A stretch of 64,000 nt of DNA, taken from positions 1,776,156 to 1,840,155 of the forward strand of contig PTFA01000160.1 in assembly GCA_003342895.1 (NCBI GenBank), written 5' to 3'. The stretch comes from Casuarius casuarius. Lineage: Eukaryota; Chordata; Aves; Casuariiformes; Casuariidae. This document shows positions 11,403-24,174 of this stretch, piece after piece; position 1 is the first letter of the stretch; each line of letters begins with the position of its first letter. The notes under the pieces are model-generated. The model was not told the DNA's origin. It searched no databases and was given only the letters and a program-made list of their open reading frames with translations. Made by a program: the position numbers and the translations under genes.

Positions 11403-13428
11403 TACCAAAATGATTGTTTACAAAGTGCTGTCAAATACATCAGACACCGAGAAAATACTTTTCCTGATAACATCCTTTGGCTCAGAGTTTCCTATGTTGC
11501 TACTCAGAATGGCAGCAAATAACATTTAGAGATTGATAGGGGACATTCCATTAAACATCTTCTCTCTAGAGACTCAGGATTAACAAATCTTCATTTGTTT
11601 CCCAAAAAAAATCAACATCAGGTGTTCTGTAAGAGCGCAAATCTACAGCCATTGAGAGCTTGAATGTTCTCGTAGTCCAGTGGAGCTTGCCAGGAGCAGA
11701 ATCAATCATTTTTTGCCATTAATCTCCAGTAAAATAAGGCTGATAGCACGCAGTTTAACAGTTTTGCTTCCACTCATTTGAGGCAAGTTGCAGGCACACT
11801 CCATTAGCCAGTTGCACACAGCATTATCTTGACTGTGCTACTTCTTTTGTGCTGTGCCCAGCTGTGAAGTGGTTAAGCTATTTACGGTGTAGCTGCAGAT
11901 GTGTTAGTGACTTGCCTCATTAATGTCCCATAAACGTTCAGATAATGAAGTCCTTGCCAACCCCAGTAACCTCTATAGGAATATCAGGAATCGTTCTTAC
12001 GGTGAATTTAAAATGATGGCAAACATTCAAGGAGAATTTAGAGCACAAACTGCACCTCTCTCTCTGCGTGGTGCAGATACAGCTTGCTTAGCCAAAGGCA
12101 TTTTCATCCATGGTGTGAGTGCTTGAATTTGAACTCATTAGTGATTTCAGCCAATTATAACAGGGAGGTAAAAGATTCAGCGGTAATGAAGACCGTGTAG
12201 TTTTGGGGGAAATAAACATTTATTATACTCCAGAAGTTACTATACTCCCGAGGGCTGATACGGCAGAGAGGCCTTGCAGACCTCCCAGCAGCAGGGGAGG
12301 CATCGGTCAAAACTTGGGGACAGTAACACGGCATAAGTCTGTGGGAAAACAGGCTTTGTTACCTCGGCCGTCCACAGCTCTTCCTTGCTATTTGACTCTG
12401 TCATTCTTAGATTGCCTAGTGCTACACAGAAATAACACAACTCTTAAAATTTGAGATATTCTGGCCATTTGTATCAATCCTGGATTGCTAACTTTGCCCC
12501 GTTTTGTAAGATAGACACGTGAGTGCATGCGGGTTGGTAAGTACGCTTTAAAAAATTGTCTTTGCAGATGGGTAGCAGAAAACGTTTTCACTTTCATCTA
12601 TTTTAATTCTGAAAGGTAATAGTGTCTTACATCTCTTTTTGCTCAATATGTTTTATCCGTCTGATTTAGGACTATAGGTTGTTTAACTCTCCCTGTGCCT
12701 CTCCTTGGTGTCCTACACTCATACTGGTTTTACCCGAGGAAGCCCAAACCTCATGTGCTCCAGGGAATTTGAGCAGGGATTATTTGGCTTCTCGCCACTG
12801 CCTTCAGTGAGTTTTGATCAAGTTTATGGCACAGGTAACTGAGAGGATCCTGCTTTACTCATCAGTTGCCCTGCACGCTTTGTTCCAGAGCAGAGAGGTA
12901 ACTGTTTGAGCATCATTGCCTCTCGGGAAGAAAGCACTCAGGAGACGATGAGTTTGATCAGTTCCAGGCATACGACGAGATCCGCTGGTCCCCCGGTCTT
13001 TGCCCACTAGCAGCACCAGGCAAGTACCTGGTTGCTCAGCAACCGAGAGCAGCCTTAAACCGAAAACAGACAGAACAGCATGGTGGCCTTTAAATGCCTT
13101 TGTTAACACGTTTTGAAACAATTCTTGTTTTAAATAAAAGACTAAGCAGATATTTCAGGTGTTTTTCTTCTGGCATAGTTACAGCCACCTGAAATTTTAT
13201 TCTTCTGTTTGTCAGAATTCATCCCTGTCAATTCCAAAGAGTTACTAAGATATTTTCCTTCTCTTACAAATTAGAGACGAATTTTCAGAAGAGCCTGTTC
13301 ATGCGCTTCCATGAAATGACTCAAGTGCCTGGTCCATTTGATCAATGGCAATCACCGTGGTACCGAGAACTTCAAGAAGCCTAGCACCTCACTCCCAACG
13401 AAGCATGCATTTTTATCATTTATTGGAT
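11403..13428. other. no recognisable gene
   Basis: AT-rich to mixed noncoding sequence. Several 65-90 codon frames (for example 12203-12454 + and 12855-13121 -) show no family resemblance. No repeat recognised. Confidence 0.5.
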
Positions 13429-13936
13429 CTAAAACAATTGAATTTTGGGCAGATCTTTAAGTTTCTCAGGATCTGGGGAAGCAATGTACAGAGCTGTGGC
13501 TTTTAAGTCACTATGTGAAATCTGGTCCAACTCAGAAATGCTGGCAGATCCATACTCCCACTGTATGGCTGTTCTGTGGCTGCCTGGAGTAGCCTGGGAT
13601 AACGCCACTTCCACGGCTGGCAGGGACGACAACCTAAGCTGGGACACCAAAGGCTGACGGAGACGCATTGGCTTTTTTGGAGACCATGGGCGCTTTGCTG
13701 CTGCCTTCAGCAGGCCAGCATTTCATCCAGGCTTAAGTAAATTGTTGATGTTAGGTTGTTATTCCTTGTCTGAATACTCTGAGGATCTCAAGGAAGCATC
13801 AGAACATTTTTCTTTATACTGAAGTTTCCAATTCCACCAGTCTTTGTCCCACAGTAGCAGGCAAAGCTCTTCCTCAGCACATGACAAAAGCCATTTTAAG
13901 TTCTTGTTTCCAATACTGGTATTTAGTGATCCTGTA
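13429..13936 (-). pseudogene. candidate decayed coding exon, minus strand
   Basis: On the minus strand TGTGTATGTTACAG forms a good splice acceptor ending at 13937. One reading frame then runs to 13429, interrupted only by two in-frame stops (TAA at 13761-13759 and a TGA about ten codons later). The first part includes WDKDWWNWKLQYKEKCSDA. The second is a longer open stretch ending in PEKLKDLPKIQLF and a TAG, with AATAAA five bases beyond it (13424-13419). The two open parts share a frame, so the simplest reading is either one exon that acquired two stops, or two chance frames. I recognise no family. Chance is a serious alternative, because open runs of this size are common. Confidence 0.22.
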
Positions 13937-14854
13937 ACATACACAAAGACTATCATAGAGGAAAGACGTGTCATGGCTCAGCTGAGACTGTGACTGAGGG
14001 AATTAGATTGTGTTGACAGTAATATGAGCTGTTGTGGGAAGGAAACTGCCCTTTGGAAACTTCAGTAAAACTACACATCGGTATCACATTATTACAGTAC
14101 AGGTCACAAAAACTCCGCTACAATGTCCTAATGGTGAAAGACACCATTTACTTTCTAAGCATATTCTCACTGCTAATTGGACACGGAGGAGTCTATTCTT
14201 TCATCAGGTAACTACATCGCATAATTGCAGAGGTGGTTTAAGGCATCCTTGATCTTTATTAAAGCCTGAGTCAGAGCACTACACTTACTCCTGCACTAAC
14301 ATATTTTGCTTTCCATGTAACTTTAAATAACGGTGCTCATAGACTGGAGCACTGGAACCAAAATCCTACTCAGGAGAGAACTGATCGCTGTTCCAGACTG
14401 CTGGGATATTTCCAAGGAGGAGAGGAGACTGAGGACAGCTACATGGATTCACTACCACAGCGAATTTGCAGTTACAGAACCGTCAGCCAGTAAGTGACTG
14501 GGAACCTACCAAACACTGCGAAAATGTATTTAAGTTGCATGTTAGAACTGTTCTGATTTTTCCCATTATTCCCCTCATCCTCCTTTCTGGAAGAACTTTG
14601 TCCAAGCAATCTGTGATTCAGACATCACTCAGCCAGAGTCCAAATGTCCAAATGCAAACTGCCCAGTATTTTATGTATCTATGCGCACAGCACCAAGATA
14701 GCCTGCATAACCCCCATGCCGGTTTTAAGTCTTTCCTCTTGAATCTTGAGTCTTTCTGCAGTCTTCCCCCCCGCCACCTTTCCGAGCTCCTTGCTTCCCT
14801 TCACTGCGGAAAGAGTTCTTTGTGCAGAACGCTGCGTAGACTTGTGTGAAAGCA

Positions 14855-15135
14855 CCCCTCGTCCACGGCAGGGAAAGGCACGGTTTTGAAGTAGACACAG
14901 CTTCTCTCTTCTGCTCTCCTCCACATGCGGTCCCTTCGCCGGCTAACACATCCCCGGTGTGCTATCGGGAGGCAGCGGCGGGGGACGGAGAAGCCGGGCA
15001 GCTGCACGCGTGTCCCACGCTGGAGATCACGCAGTACCCTGGCGTACGGGGCGAGAAGGGACAGATTTGTCTTCGGGCTTGCACCAGCCAGGCAAACGTG
15101 GGCCTGGTTGGTGTGTACGGCTTCTGTGCGCTTTT
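14855..15135. other. CpG-enriched patch, unknown function
   Basis: A locally GC-rich, CpG-containing stretch in otherwise average DNA. It is open in several frames on both strands (14846-15151 +, 14925-15185 +, 15438-14962 -), which is what low stop density in GC-rich DNA gives. No protein family recognised. It could be an orphan CpG island or an exon. Confidence 0.3.
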
Positions 15136-16402
15136 TGATGAAGTGCCCTGACTCTGGGATAAGGAAGAAGCAAAGCGAGAACTAACACAGTTCATCCCCA
15201 AGGGAGAGAGGAGGGACGAAAAGCACTTGGCAAGGGAAATCTCACTTACATGACCTGGAAGGGAAAGCCATAAACAGCAAAACGACCGTAACACACAGGT
15301 GTGGCGGGCTGCATCTTTCTTTTTCCTTTTCCTTTTTGTAAAATCAATAAGCACAATGGTGGGAAAAATGCCGGCAAGAGAGCTACTGACACACAGCACT
15401 GATACCCGTGGGGAAAAGCTGTGCCAAGTGTTTTTCACCCTGTCCCACCTATATTGAAGGGACGTCTTGCTAAGGGTGATGTGACAACGGAGCCCACAAC
15501 AGCCAGTTCAAACCCAGCTTCTTCGTTTGGAAAGTTAAAATGACGTTGTTTACAACCAACTGTGATGATGAGTTCTGTGGTGGGGATATTTGCTCACTGG
15601 AAACAGTACTTACAGTCCTCCATTTCTACAGATCTGGATTAGATTATCCCAGTGGATACGAAAGGTCTTACCTGCAGATTTGACAGGAAAAAAGCATGTA
15701 ATGTCCTACTGCATAAAAGGGAATTCTCTCTGGATCACTGACTGCACTGTTGCCGTATCAATCACTTGCTGTAGGTTACAATCTTCCTGATGTTCCTATT
15801 GTTCTCAAGTCTTAATTTTTTAAATTTTCTGTAGCATGAGAAATGCCAGAATGTACCAGAGTGACATGTTTTTCAAGGATTGGGGGTCCGTATCTTAAAG
15901 ATTATCATTGCATTTTTCTCAGGCTGCTCAGCAAATTGTGCAGCCTACAACATATGTATCCCAAGGTGATACTGCATAGAAAGAATCAAGAAATTTAAGA
16001 ATGGGAAACATCAGTGAGTTCAGGTACAGGTATAGATAACTTGCCACAAACAGATGTAATAGACTTTATCCTGCTAATAATGATATACTGTTGGCTTAAA
16101 ATAACTACATGGGTAGTATGGTGTCTCCAAAGTATCTCCAAGGAATTAAAACAGAGGAACACTCTGCTGCAGGACTCTGAGGTGACCAGGACAAATGTAG
16201 TACAGTATCCCACCCTTAAAAGAGGTGAGAATAATTTAAAGAAAGCTCAGAAAGGCTAGATGTGTTTATATGCACTAAGCGTTCTTCTGCAGTAGTAAAG
16301 CAGCCTTCTGGTGGAATATGTTTTCAGTGATAAACCTCCTGCTGTCCTTCAGTCAGTGTTGAAAAGTTTTGGCTTATAGTGCAAAAACCATTAGTGACAT
16401 CA

Positions 16403-16581
16403 TTACAGGGCAGTAAATCTTGGCATAAGCGGGCAACAGACTTCTAGCTCTTCTGCATCTTGGGCAGTATTTCCAGAATGACTGCACTTTTTGGTCTCTG
16501 GGGACAGAGAAGCAGTGTTTATTTTTAAGGCTTTATCTTCCCTGTTCTGTTGTTCCAATTCCAGCTTTAGCAGCTCACACG
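16403..16581 (-). other. candidate exon with short coiled-coil-like peptide
   Basis: Downstream (minus strand) of a TG-rich tract ending in GCGTGTGAG, a frame of about 59 codons begins LLKLELEQQNREDKALK and ends at a TAA at 16405-16403. The start is rich in L/E/K/Q, as in coiled coils, followed by a serine- and cysteine-containing tail. No known family. The acceptor is weak because the tract is TG rather than pyrimidine, and the only donor-like GT (CCCT|GTAATG) overlaps the stop. Purine-rich chance DNA can give the same composition. Confidence 0.15.
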
Positions 16582-16611
16582 CATGCACACATGTGCACAC
16601 ACACACAGGCA
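16576..16611. repeat. interrupted (CA)n microsatellite
   Basis: CA-rich tract with CG and TG interruptions and an uninterrupted CACACACACACA core near 16596-16607. Confidence 0.85.
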
Positions 16612-19600
16612 CGCTGTGATTCCTTTAGTCCCTGTGAATGCCAAGAACCCAGAAAACGAAGAAGGTGTACACGTGAATATAGGTTACAGGAGAAGGTTGG
16701 ATCAGACAAAGCACTCTGTTTCCAAGTTTCTGTATAGTCAGTGTGTCTCATGCAGTCTGTACAGAATGTGTCCAAATTTGGGGATTCAGTAGCACTTCAA
16801 ATCTCCCGGGTCTAGATACCCAGCTTAGCAGTGTCCTGCCTCTACAGCATGCAATGCCCTACTGCCAGCATCCTTTTGCCCTGGAAAGGCAGCTTGGGTG
16901 CAGGAGCCAGAAAGAAGCCCTGACACATTTCAGACAGGTTCCTGACCTGGACAGTGAGACCACTGTAATGCCAGGCCACTGCAGGGCACCTCTGCCTTGC
17001 AGCACGAGGAGAATGGGCATACCGGGAACTACAAGATCAGCAGGACTGTGTAACCAATACTTGCTCTGATATATGGGTGAGAAATACCTTACTTGGCTTT
17101 AAAACGTGAAATCTCAGGAAGTGATTTAACAATCAAAAGCAGCCTTCTCAAACACAAGTCTCCAGCGCTAGGTTTGCATTTGAATGGCAGCAATTTGTCC
17201 CATATTGCAAATGGATAGAATGAAAGCTGTTAATGATTACAAGCGTGCTCTTATCCTTTGGTAGACTGAACACAGCAACAGAAATGCCGTGAAGTAAAGT
17301 ATTGGTCTGTACCTTGCTCAACCAATAACCTCCATTCGTTGACTTTAAAATTTTACACGATTGTAACTGGAACCGTGTTGTCCAAAGCCTCCTTTTTAAA
17401 GCTGATTATTGCTCATCATGTGATGTTCTGGGTACTTCCATAAACTATTGCTGCAAGTTTATTTGGGGAGTCCTTTTGCACTTGTAAATTATGGGCAGAT
17501 GTCTCATTTTTCTGAAACATCATGAAAATGGCAGCTTTATTAGCACCCCCCCCATCTTTTTGTTACTGTTACTGTAGTTCCCTATTAAACAACAAAAGCT
17601 CCAGTACTCCATGTATTTGTATTCGTCCTGTTGTTTTTCAGCTCCCTCTCCTCTCCCTCAAGGAATTTGGCCTTTTGATACCCCATTCTGAAAGCAGGGA
17701 ATTGGAAATGACATCTCTGTCCAGCCAGGTTTCCAAATCCCTACCTACCCGCACGGTGGGGAGAAAATTCTTTCTGCAGACTTCGCTAGCTTAGTCTCTG
17801 CTTTTCCCCAGAAAGCCTTGCTCATTATCAGATTTATTCTGTAATTTCCATCTCTGTGACCAGCCAGCCGTGAGTTTGAAATCCCTCTTCCCTGTATATG
17901 CAGCAAGCTGTTGTCTTTTTGTTTACTGGAGGGAGGCCTGATAATATGGCTTCTTGTCCTGTTGCATTTGGAAACCAAGCACCAGATGTCATTTCTGGTA
18001 TCTGGTCTCCTCTCCTTCTTTCCCTAGAGCCTCAACCTGGAGCTATTTTGGCCACAGCTGGCTGCAAGTGCTGGTGGGGGTGAGCTGGGTTCCTGCAGCT
18101 CTGTTAGTTTCTGCAGACCTGTGCTTTGCTTGGTTTGATGAATTTTCAGTTTCATGTTTGGTATTCCATCTAGACACAGTTGTAGCCTTTCAAAAATAAA
18201 CTTACACAGTGTCATGTTCTAGCCTACACAGAGTCAGCCTGAAATACTAGCTTTCTGGCCTCATTTGCGCCAAACAAGCAACTGTCACGGAGCCACAGAG
18301 AATATAAAACTGTTGTTATATGATTTTCCTTGCAGCAGTTCAGCCCAGCACATAACGACGGTAGCCCAGCATATCAGCTCACACCCGGCATTTCTCTCAA
18401 GCTGGTACACTCTGTGACTCCTTGAAGCACATACTCCCCGGTGCCCCCCAGCCCCGCCGAGAGAGGAGGCTCTTGGATGGGTTACAACCGTGCGGCTGGC
18501 TTCAGAGATTTAGAAGAACTATCTTGGTGGAAGATGTATATTGTGTTTTTAAACCTGCAGCAGAAAGCTAGGCAAAATAGGAGGAGGGTGGTTTAGATAT
18601 ATGTGTTTTACAGAAAGCACAGCTTAAAAGGAAGAAGGATTTCCCTGGTCTCAGCATCTCTGTCAGTTGTGTGACATGCTTGTTTATACTATTTTCTGGG
18701 AAGCCAAGAGTTTCAACCCATTATTTAGTGCTTCCTTCCTCTTTGCCATGGCTGCTCACACCAGCTCCTCAGTGGCAGCAGCTCTTTTTCTGTTCCATTA
18801 GACAAAGTCCTATGTGGTGTTAATAAATAAATTAAAGTAGAAAAAAATAAAATGAGTGGTCTATTTCAAACTGAGCCCCATTATTAAAGTCCTGCCTCAC
18901 AGCTGATCTTGGAGTATCTTAACTCTGCACCGTCTGCTGAACATGATCTGAACAGAGCTGTTTTTCACCTGGCAGGAAAAAAAGTTCTCAGCCTGGGAGA
19001 GACAAGTTTCACAGAAGTGCAAAACGTGGATGTCCCAAAGACCACAGGGAAACAAAGCAGCTGATTTTGCCCCTTTATCTCCATGACTATAGCACAGGAA
19101 AATGGAAAGGCAAATAGCTCTGCAATTTTTGGCAGCTGAAGAATAAACAGATAAACTAGCAAGCTGTTCTCCCTCTTTTTATTTGAGTGGTGGTTAGTCC
19201 TTCCCTTCCCTTTTTGATCTTCCTACGGCACCGCAATAGAGCTGCGATCCCTCAGAGGCCTCCGTGCCTTCAGGGCATCGTGCTTTTTTTAAGACGAAAC
19301 CGCTCCCCATAGCTGTCCTGGTGCGAGCAGAGCAGCTGCTCCTCGTGCTCTGCGCTGGGCTCCCAGCTGCCAGACGCTTTCGTCTCACGGGCACAGGAGT
19401 GTGATCGTGCCTGTGTCCAGCAGAGCTCATGAGATTTCTCCAGGCCTAAACTTAGCTGTCATAAAACTAGACGGAGCCTAGCATGATGAGAAAACTGATC
19501 TGAGCAAACAAGGGGGAAGCTGGTTTATATATAAATAACCCTGTTAGAACTGGAAACACAACCACGTCTAGCACGAGCTCAGCGAGCGAAACGACAAGCA

Positions 19601-20021
19601 ACAAGAAAATCTGGATGGGCTGTTTTCACTCTCGTACGTAACTGATATGCTAAGAGACAACTAGGAACAGGAAAGAAAGACTGACAATGAGATTTCTGAG
19701 TGTCTTTCAGCTTCTCCAATCTTTTTTTATGGTTGCAAAAGATCCTGGCATTGCTGCTGATACTTGCTTCTTGCAGCTGAACACGCGAAGAGAAGAAAAA
19801 GGGCGAAAATTTGGTCTCTGAGTCTGGTTCCTACATTTTTTGATGGTTCCGTCAACACATTGCTAATGGCTCATTGGCTGTGATTCCTGTCCCCAAATCT
19901 ACTCGAAATGTTGTGGTGGCTAATGAGGCTGATGAGGCACTTAATCTCACTAGAAGAATGTGGAAAAATAGTAATTATGAATTAACTCAAAGCAATAAAA
20001 TCCCTTAGCCAGGCTGCCAGC
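16612..20021. other. no firm gene; one weak minus-strand exon-like frame
   Basis: Noncoding in appearance. On the minus strand an open frame from about 17963 to 17749 lies between a CAACAG acceptor-like site and a GCGG|GTAGGT donor-like site, but its peptide is unrecognised. 18840-18860 is A-rich. No repeat recognised. Confidence 0.45.
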
Positions 20022-20121
20022 CAACAGATAGGCAGACAGGTAGAGTGTAGATGTAGACAGGTAAATTGGTACATAGACAGATAGTGAAATAGATATATAA
20101 ATAAATATATAGATGGATGGA
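20022..20121. repeat. degenerate (TAGA/CAGA)n tetranucleotide tract
   Basis: About 100 bases dominated by AGACAGG, TAGATG, AGACAGATAG, TATATAAATA and GATGGATGG variants. It reads as an old GATA/GACA-type microsatellite broken by substitutions. Confidence 0.7.
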
Positions 20122-20149
20122 AAAATGCTACTGTAAGGATTATCTTTAT

Positions 20150-20186
20150 TTCAGCAGATGGTCCTGGACTTGTAGTCCAGGCTGAA
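20150..20186. other. small hairpin
   Basis: CCTGGAC (20163-20169) and GTCCAGG (20175-20181) pair perfectly around a five-base loop. An outer TTCAGC/CTGAA pair extends the stem after a bulge on the 5' side only. It is too short for a typical pre-miRNA and no function is claimed. Confidence 0.4.
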
Positions 20187-21441
20187 TCTCCAGTTAAACA
20201 TGAGGAAGCTCAAGTTTCTCAGTTTCTCCAAATTTCTAGCCACTGACTGAGATAATGCAATGTGCATTTAGGCATCTGACTTTAGACATGCGATGTATTG
20301 GAAATAATGACCTGTTTCCTTGAGATTTTCAGAACTACATTGTTCTAAAGATAGAGGTTCTTGAGATACAAACAAGGGTTCCTTTAGCTTTTGCAGAATT
20401 TAAATGAAATGTATCCTGAAATAAATATTAGTTTACTTTCAGTTTAAAGAAGTTACTGGGGTATAGCTGATTGAAGAATTTAATGTACTCTTATTTTTAT
20501 ATAAAAACGGTTTAGAGTAGTTTTTTGAAAGGGAAATGAAAGCAGGCAAGAAAGAGGGTTTGTCCTAGATAGTTAAATCCATTGATTTAAACTGACATTC
20601 TTCTGCCTGACAGTCTTCAAAGTCTGCAAAGATGATCTTGTGTTACTGTTGTTTAAGGATACATTATGAGTACCTGAAATACAGCTCTAGCGCAGAAAGT
20701 AACGACCCTTTCAGAATAAACGTGTAGGAAGGCTTTTACTTCCTTCATAAATCGCCAGCCTGGGTAGGTTGGTGACAACAGGAAACGAGTGGGCAAAGCC
20801 GAGCTGTAATTGCACTGGCTACTGGAACTTTATGTTCAGGATCTGGTCATGTCTTCTTAACCCTTGGCCAGACTTAATTCTAGTCATGCTAAAGAACTGA
20901 CCATGCCTAACACAGGACTCCACCCTGCGTCCCAGAGTCAGTGTTCATTCTGAAAATGGAACATTAATACCTAATATGCTCTATTTTAATCTTCATTTTA
21001 GTTCAGCCTCGTGCTGAGATCTTACACCCAGAATTCCCATGTGCTTTAAAGTCTCTTTGAAGTTTTGTTTACTACCACTTTATATTTGTTTATACTGTCT
21101 TTTACATGTCCTCTTACATGGTGTTCCCTGTTACGTCTATCTCACAGTCATCCTCCTGATGCGTGGGAGAAGTTCAAGAGTCAATGTGCCATCATGGTGC
21201 AAAAATAAGGGAGAAATCAATTTTTACAGATTGTGTTCAATAAAAACACCCCCAAACTTGTCCACTTGGGACCCTTAAAAGAATAGTGCTGAAAAGTCAC
21301 ATCTGAATCAACCTTATAAAGCATTCTTGAGGGAAGGTCTGCTATTACCACAACCCCATGGGAGAGGCAAAAGTGCTTATTAATTATAATCATAATTAAT
21401 GGGTTACATATAAAGCAAGATCGTCTCTTAAGGTACGCAGG
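20187..21441. other. no recognisable gene
   Basis: AT-rich noncoding sequence. A TAATTAT/ATAATTA inverted repeat lies near 21380-21400 in a homeodomain-site-like context. Nothing else identified. Confidence 0.5.
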
Positions 21442-21687
21442 TTAGAGAGAACTTTCCAAAGCAAACTGAAGTGGCCTCTGATTGTCTCCTGTACTTTGGG
21501 TTACATCTTGTGTTTTGACATAATTATTAATCATCTGTGAGATGTGTGGAGTCCGGTGGACTCTCCCCTCGGGCAGCACTGCCATTACATGATCCAGCAA
21601 TGTCCTTTGGCTGAAGGACGTTTCAGGACCCATCCAGTGCATGTCAGGGAGTGTGCACGCTGCAGCCAACACAACCAACTCGTGTAG
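21442..21687 (-). CDS. candidate 3' terminal coding exon, unknown protein
   Basis: On the minus strand an excellent acceptor (ATTTCTTTTCTCCAG, AG at 21689-21688) is followed in phase 0 by 81 open codons and a TAA at 21444-21442. The peptide begins LHELVVLAAACTLPDMHW and includes LLDHVMAVLPEGRVHRT. Codon choice in the first half (CTG, GTG, CTG CCC GAG) looks coding-like. No AATAAA lies within about 100 bases downstream. I recognise no family. Upstream exons would lie at higher coordinates; the signal-peptide-like frame at 24378 is one conceivable partner. The strong acceptor makes it better than an average chance frame, but still unproven. Confidence 0.25.
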   Translation of the reverse strand, partial: LHELVVLAAACTLPDMHWMGPETSFSQRTLLDHVMAVLPEGRVHRTPHISQMINNYVKTQDVTQSTGDNQRPLQFALESSL

Positions 21688-21780
21688 CTGGAGAAAAGAA
21701 ATCTGAATATGATGTAGGTGGGAAAGGGAAAACAGTAGGACTTTTCTATTCCTTCCACCCCTGATCTCAACAGAAAACAA

Positions 21781-24174
21781 GTAACTGTTTTAGGCTAAAC
21801 AGGAGCTGAGCTACTCCTTGTTCGATAGAAATTTCAGGAAGGGTTTGCATAAACTAGCTGAAAAGTTCCTTGCTCTACAGGACAGCCAATTTCCAGAGAG
21901 AGTTCAAACAGCTAAAAAAGATTATCAGCTTGCCAACGATAATTCAGAAGAAGCTAGCTGACTACCGGCTTATATAATGCAACAGGATTAGATTTCTAAT
22001 GTCTTGAAAAATAAGTTTAGCCTCTAATTCCATAGAGGATTTTTTTCTGAGATTAGTGAACTTCAAGAGGGAGGGCTCTAGAAATACAAGGCCCAGGATT
22101 ATTAATTGCATTATTTGGTTTTGATACTTAACAAATAATAATTAAAATTATTTACAGACAGGCAGATACTTTTAAAATACATTCACAAAAAACCTGAAGG
22201 TGTTCCTTGGGCTTGACATAACATGAGAATCTGAAAGAAATCTCTGAAAGAAAGTTTAAGAGGACCAGGAATAGTCATTTTGCCAGATTTCTGAGAAGAA
22301 ATGACGGTACAGGCAGCAGAAGCATGTAATACCTGAGTCTTGGTTGGTAAAATGGGCAGAACTGTGCAGTGCACTTGGGTGTAGGGCTTGGAACAGGAAA
22401 ACCTGGAAAGGCTGAGGAGGACAGGTATAGAGCTGTCAACTGCAAACAGGTCTGAGCTGCCAGGAAGCCTGGGGAAGGAGAGGACAGGGAAGAGCTGCAG
22501 TGTTCCTACTGACCAGAATCCACCGGCCCGAACCAGATGATTAGCCCTAACAGATGGAGTCATACATTTCAAAAAGAAAAGCTCTTGGTAAAGATGTTTA
22601 TGTCTTTTAAAGGGCATTCACCTATAAAAGGCAGTAAGCAGACAGGAGAGGACTTGTTGGAGCAACAGAAAATGATGATGAAGTGCCTCAAAGGGGCTAA
22701 CGGCACACGAGAGAGGCCTGAGAGACTATCCCTTGAGAGCTATTGTAAGTGGCTCAAAGGAAAGGTCTGATTAACTAGGTGACCTGATCATCATGCCTTC
22801 TTCTGAATTCCATTTAAGTCTGTTCAAACATTCCTAGTGATTTTGACTATTTATTTGCTGGGCGAGTGCCAAAAGCTCTAATACATAGAGAAGTCTTAGC
22901 CGTGTTGGGCCTTGGCATTGCACAGCGTTCACAGTGGAGGACTATGTTCCCGCACTTGGCTGTTTCTTTTTTCCTATACAGTGAAAACCCTAGGGACTTC
23001 AGAGGGGGGAAGCTGACGGGCTGCCACTACACTGCAGTGAAGTGATCACATCCCTTGAAGTGATTAGGATTAGTGTTATTTGGATGACAGAAAGCTAGGC
23101 ATTTTGCAACTGAGAATGCGACCACATTGTGCTAGATGCAGAACAGGCACTGACCTGTATCCAGTGCACAACAAAATGATCTGAGGATCTTTCCATTTAC
23201 CTCAGTAACCTTTGAATTACACCCAGAAATGAAAGACAGTCGTGTTTTTTATTTTTTTCCCCCATGTTTGGTCCACCACTCTTCAGTCCCAGCTGGGGAG
23301 TTGACTGTTTTATCAGTCAGAACTCCTTGTTTGCCTCTGCATTTCTTTGTCACAAGGCTAGAAGGAAAAGTACCACGACATATCCAAGAATTTTGGTTTC
23401 CTTTAGCCGGAATCACAAAATGAGAGAAACAGACAACTACACCAGCCTCTGGAAGATGTTCAGCTGGGTTTCTAGGTCAAAGGGGTCCAGTTATCTTGTA
23501 TAACTGGATACTTATTTGAACCTTGAAACATTTTCTGCGTAGCTAACCACAGATGATCCTGTCTCCTGGCTAAAAGCTCTTCCTCATCCTCACAGACTTG
23601 GTTGCTTTGGCCTCTTAATCCAAGGAAAAACTTACCAAAATCACTTTTAAAAATGTTCTTTCCATTTTATTTCTTAATTTGTTCTGGTGTTAGATTCAAG
23701 GACATTTCCTGTTTTGGTGTAACCCTGATCCTGGTCTGGTTTTGACTTGTCAGTGAGCACTTCCGTTGTCACTGCTCTATTTTCTCTGAGTTTTTTCTGT
23801 GTGTGCCTGTCCTGGTAGAGTGCCGAACTTCTCTTAAACTCCAGTCCTTCAGAAAATCCAACCCCATAAAACTGATCTATTCTCCCATCTCTGCTTTGAG
23901 TCCAAGGTCTGTTCCATCAAGTCCCAGCAGAGGAAAATTCCGTGGGATATCTTTTAAAGTTTGTGGCTGCTGTCCCCAGACCAGCCAGAAGGTTCTCCAC
24001 CGAACTTCACAGCTTTCCCTTCCATGCTACCTCCAGAGGCAGGTTGTGTCTGCTTCGCCCTCAGTCATCCAGCTCTGGAGCTGCAGAGCCAAACCAAAGG
24101 TTTTCATCTGTGAAGCATCCTCTGTGATGCCATTTGGGCAAATTATAGTGTTTGAAATCAACTATGGGCATTTT
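21781..24174. other. no recognisable gene
   Basis: Mixed noncoding DNA. Open frames at 22183-22617 (-, 144 codons) and 23803-24255 (+, 150 codons) have no family resemblance and no matching splice pair. No repeat recognised. Confidence 0.5.

Noticed and set aside
14962..15438. 158-codon minus-strand frame
   Set aside because: Lies across a GC-rich patch that is open in several frames at once; Ser/Pro/Cys-rich without a family.
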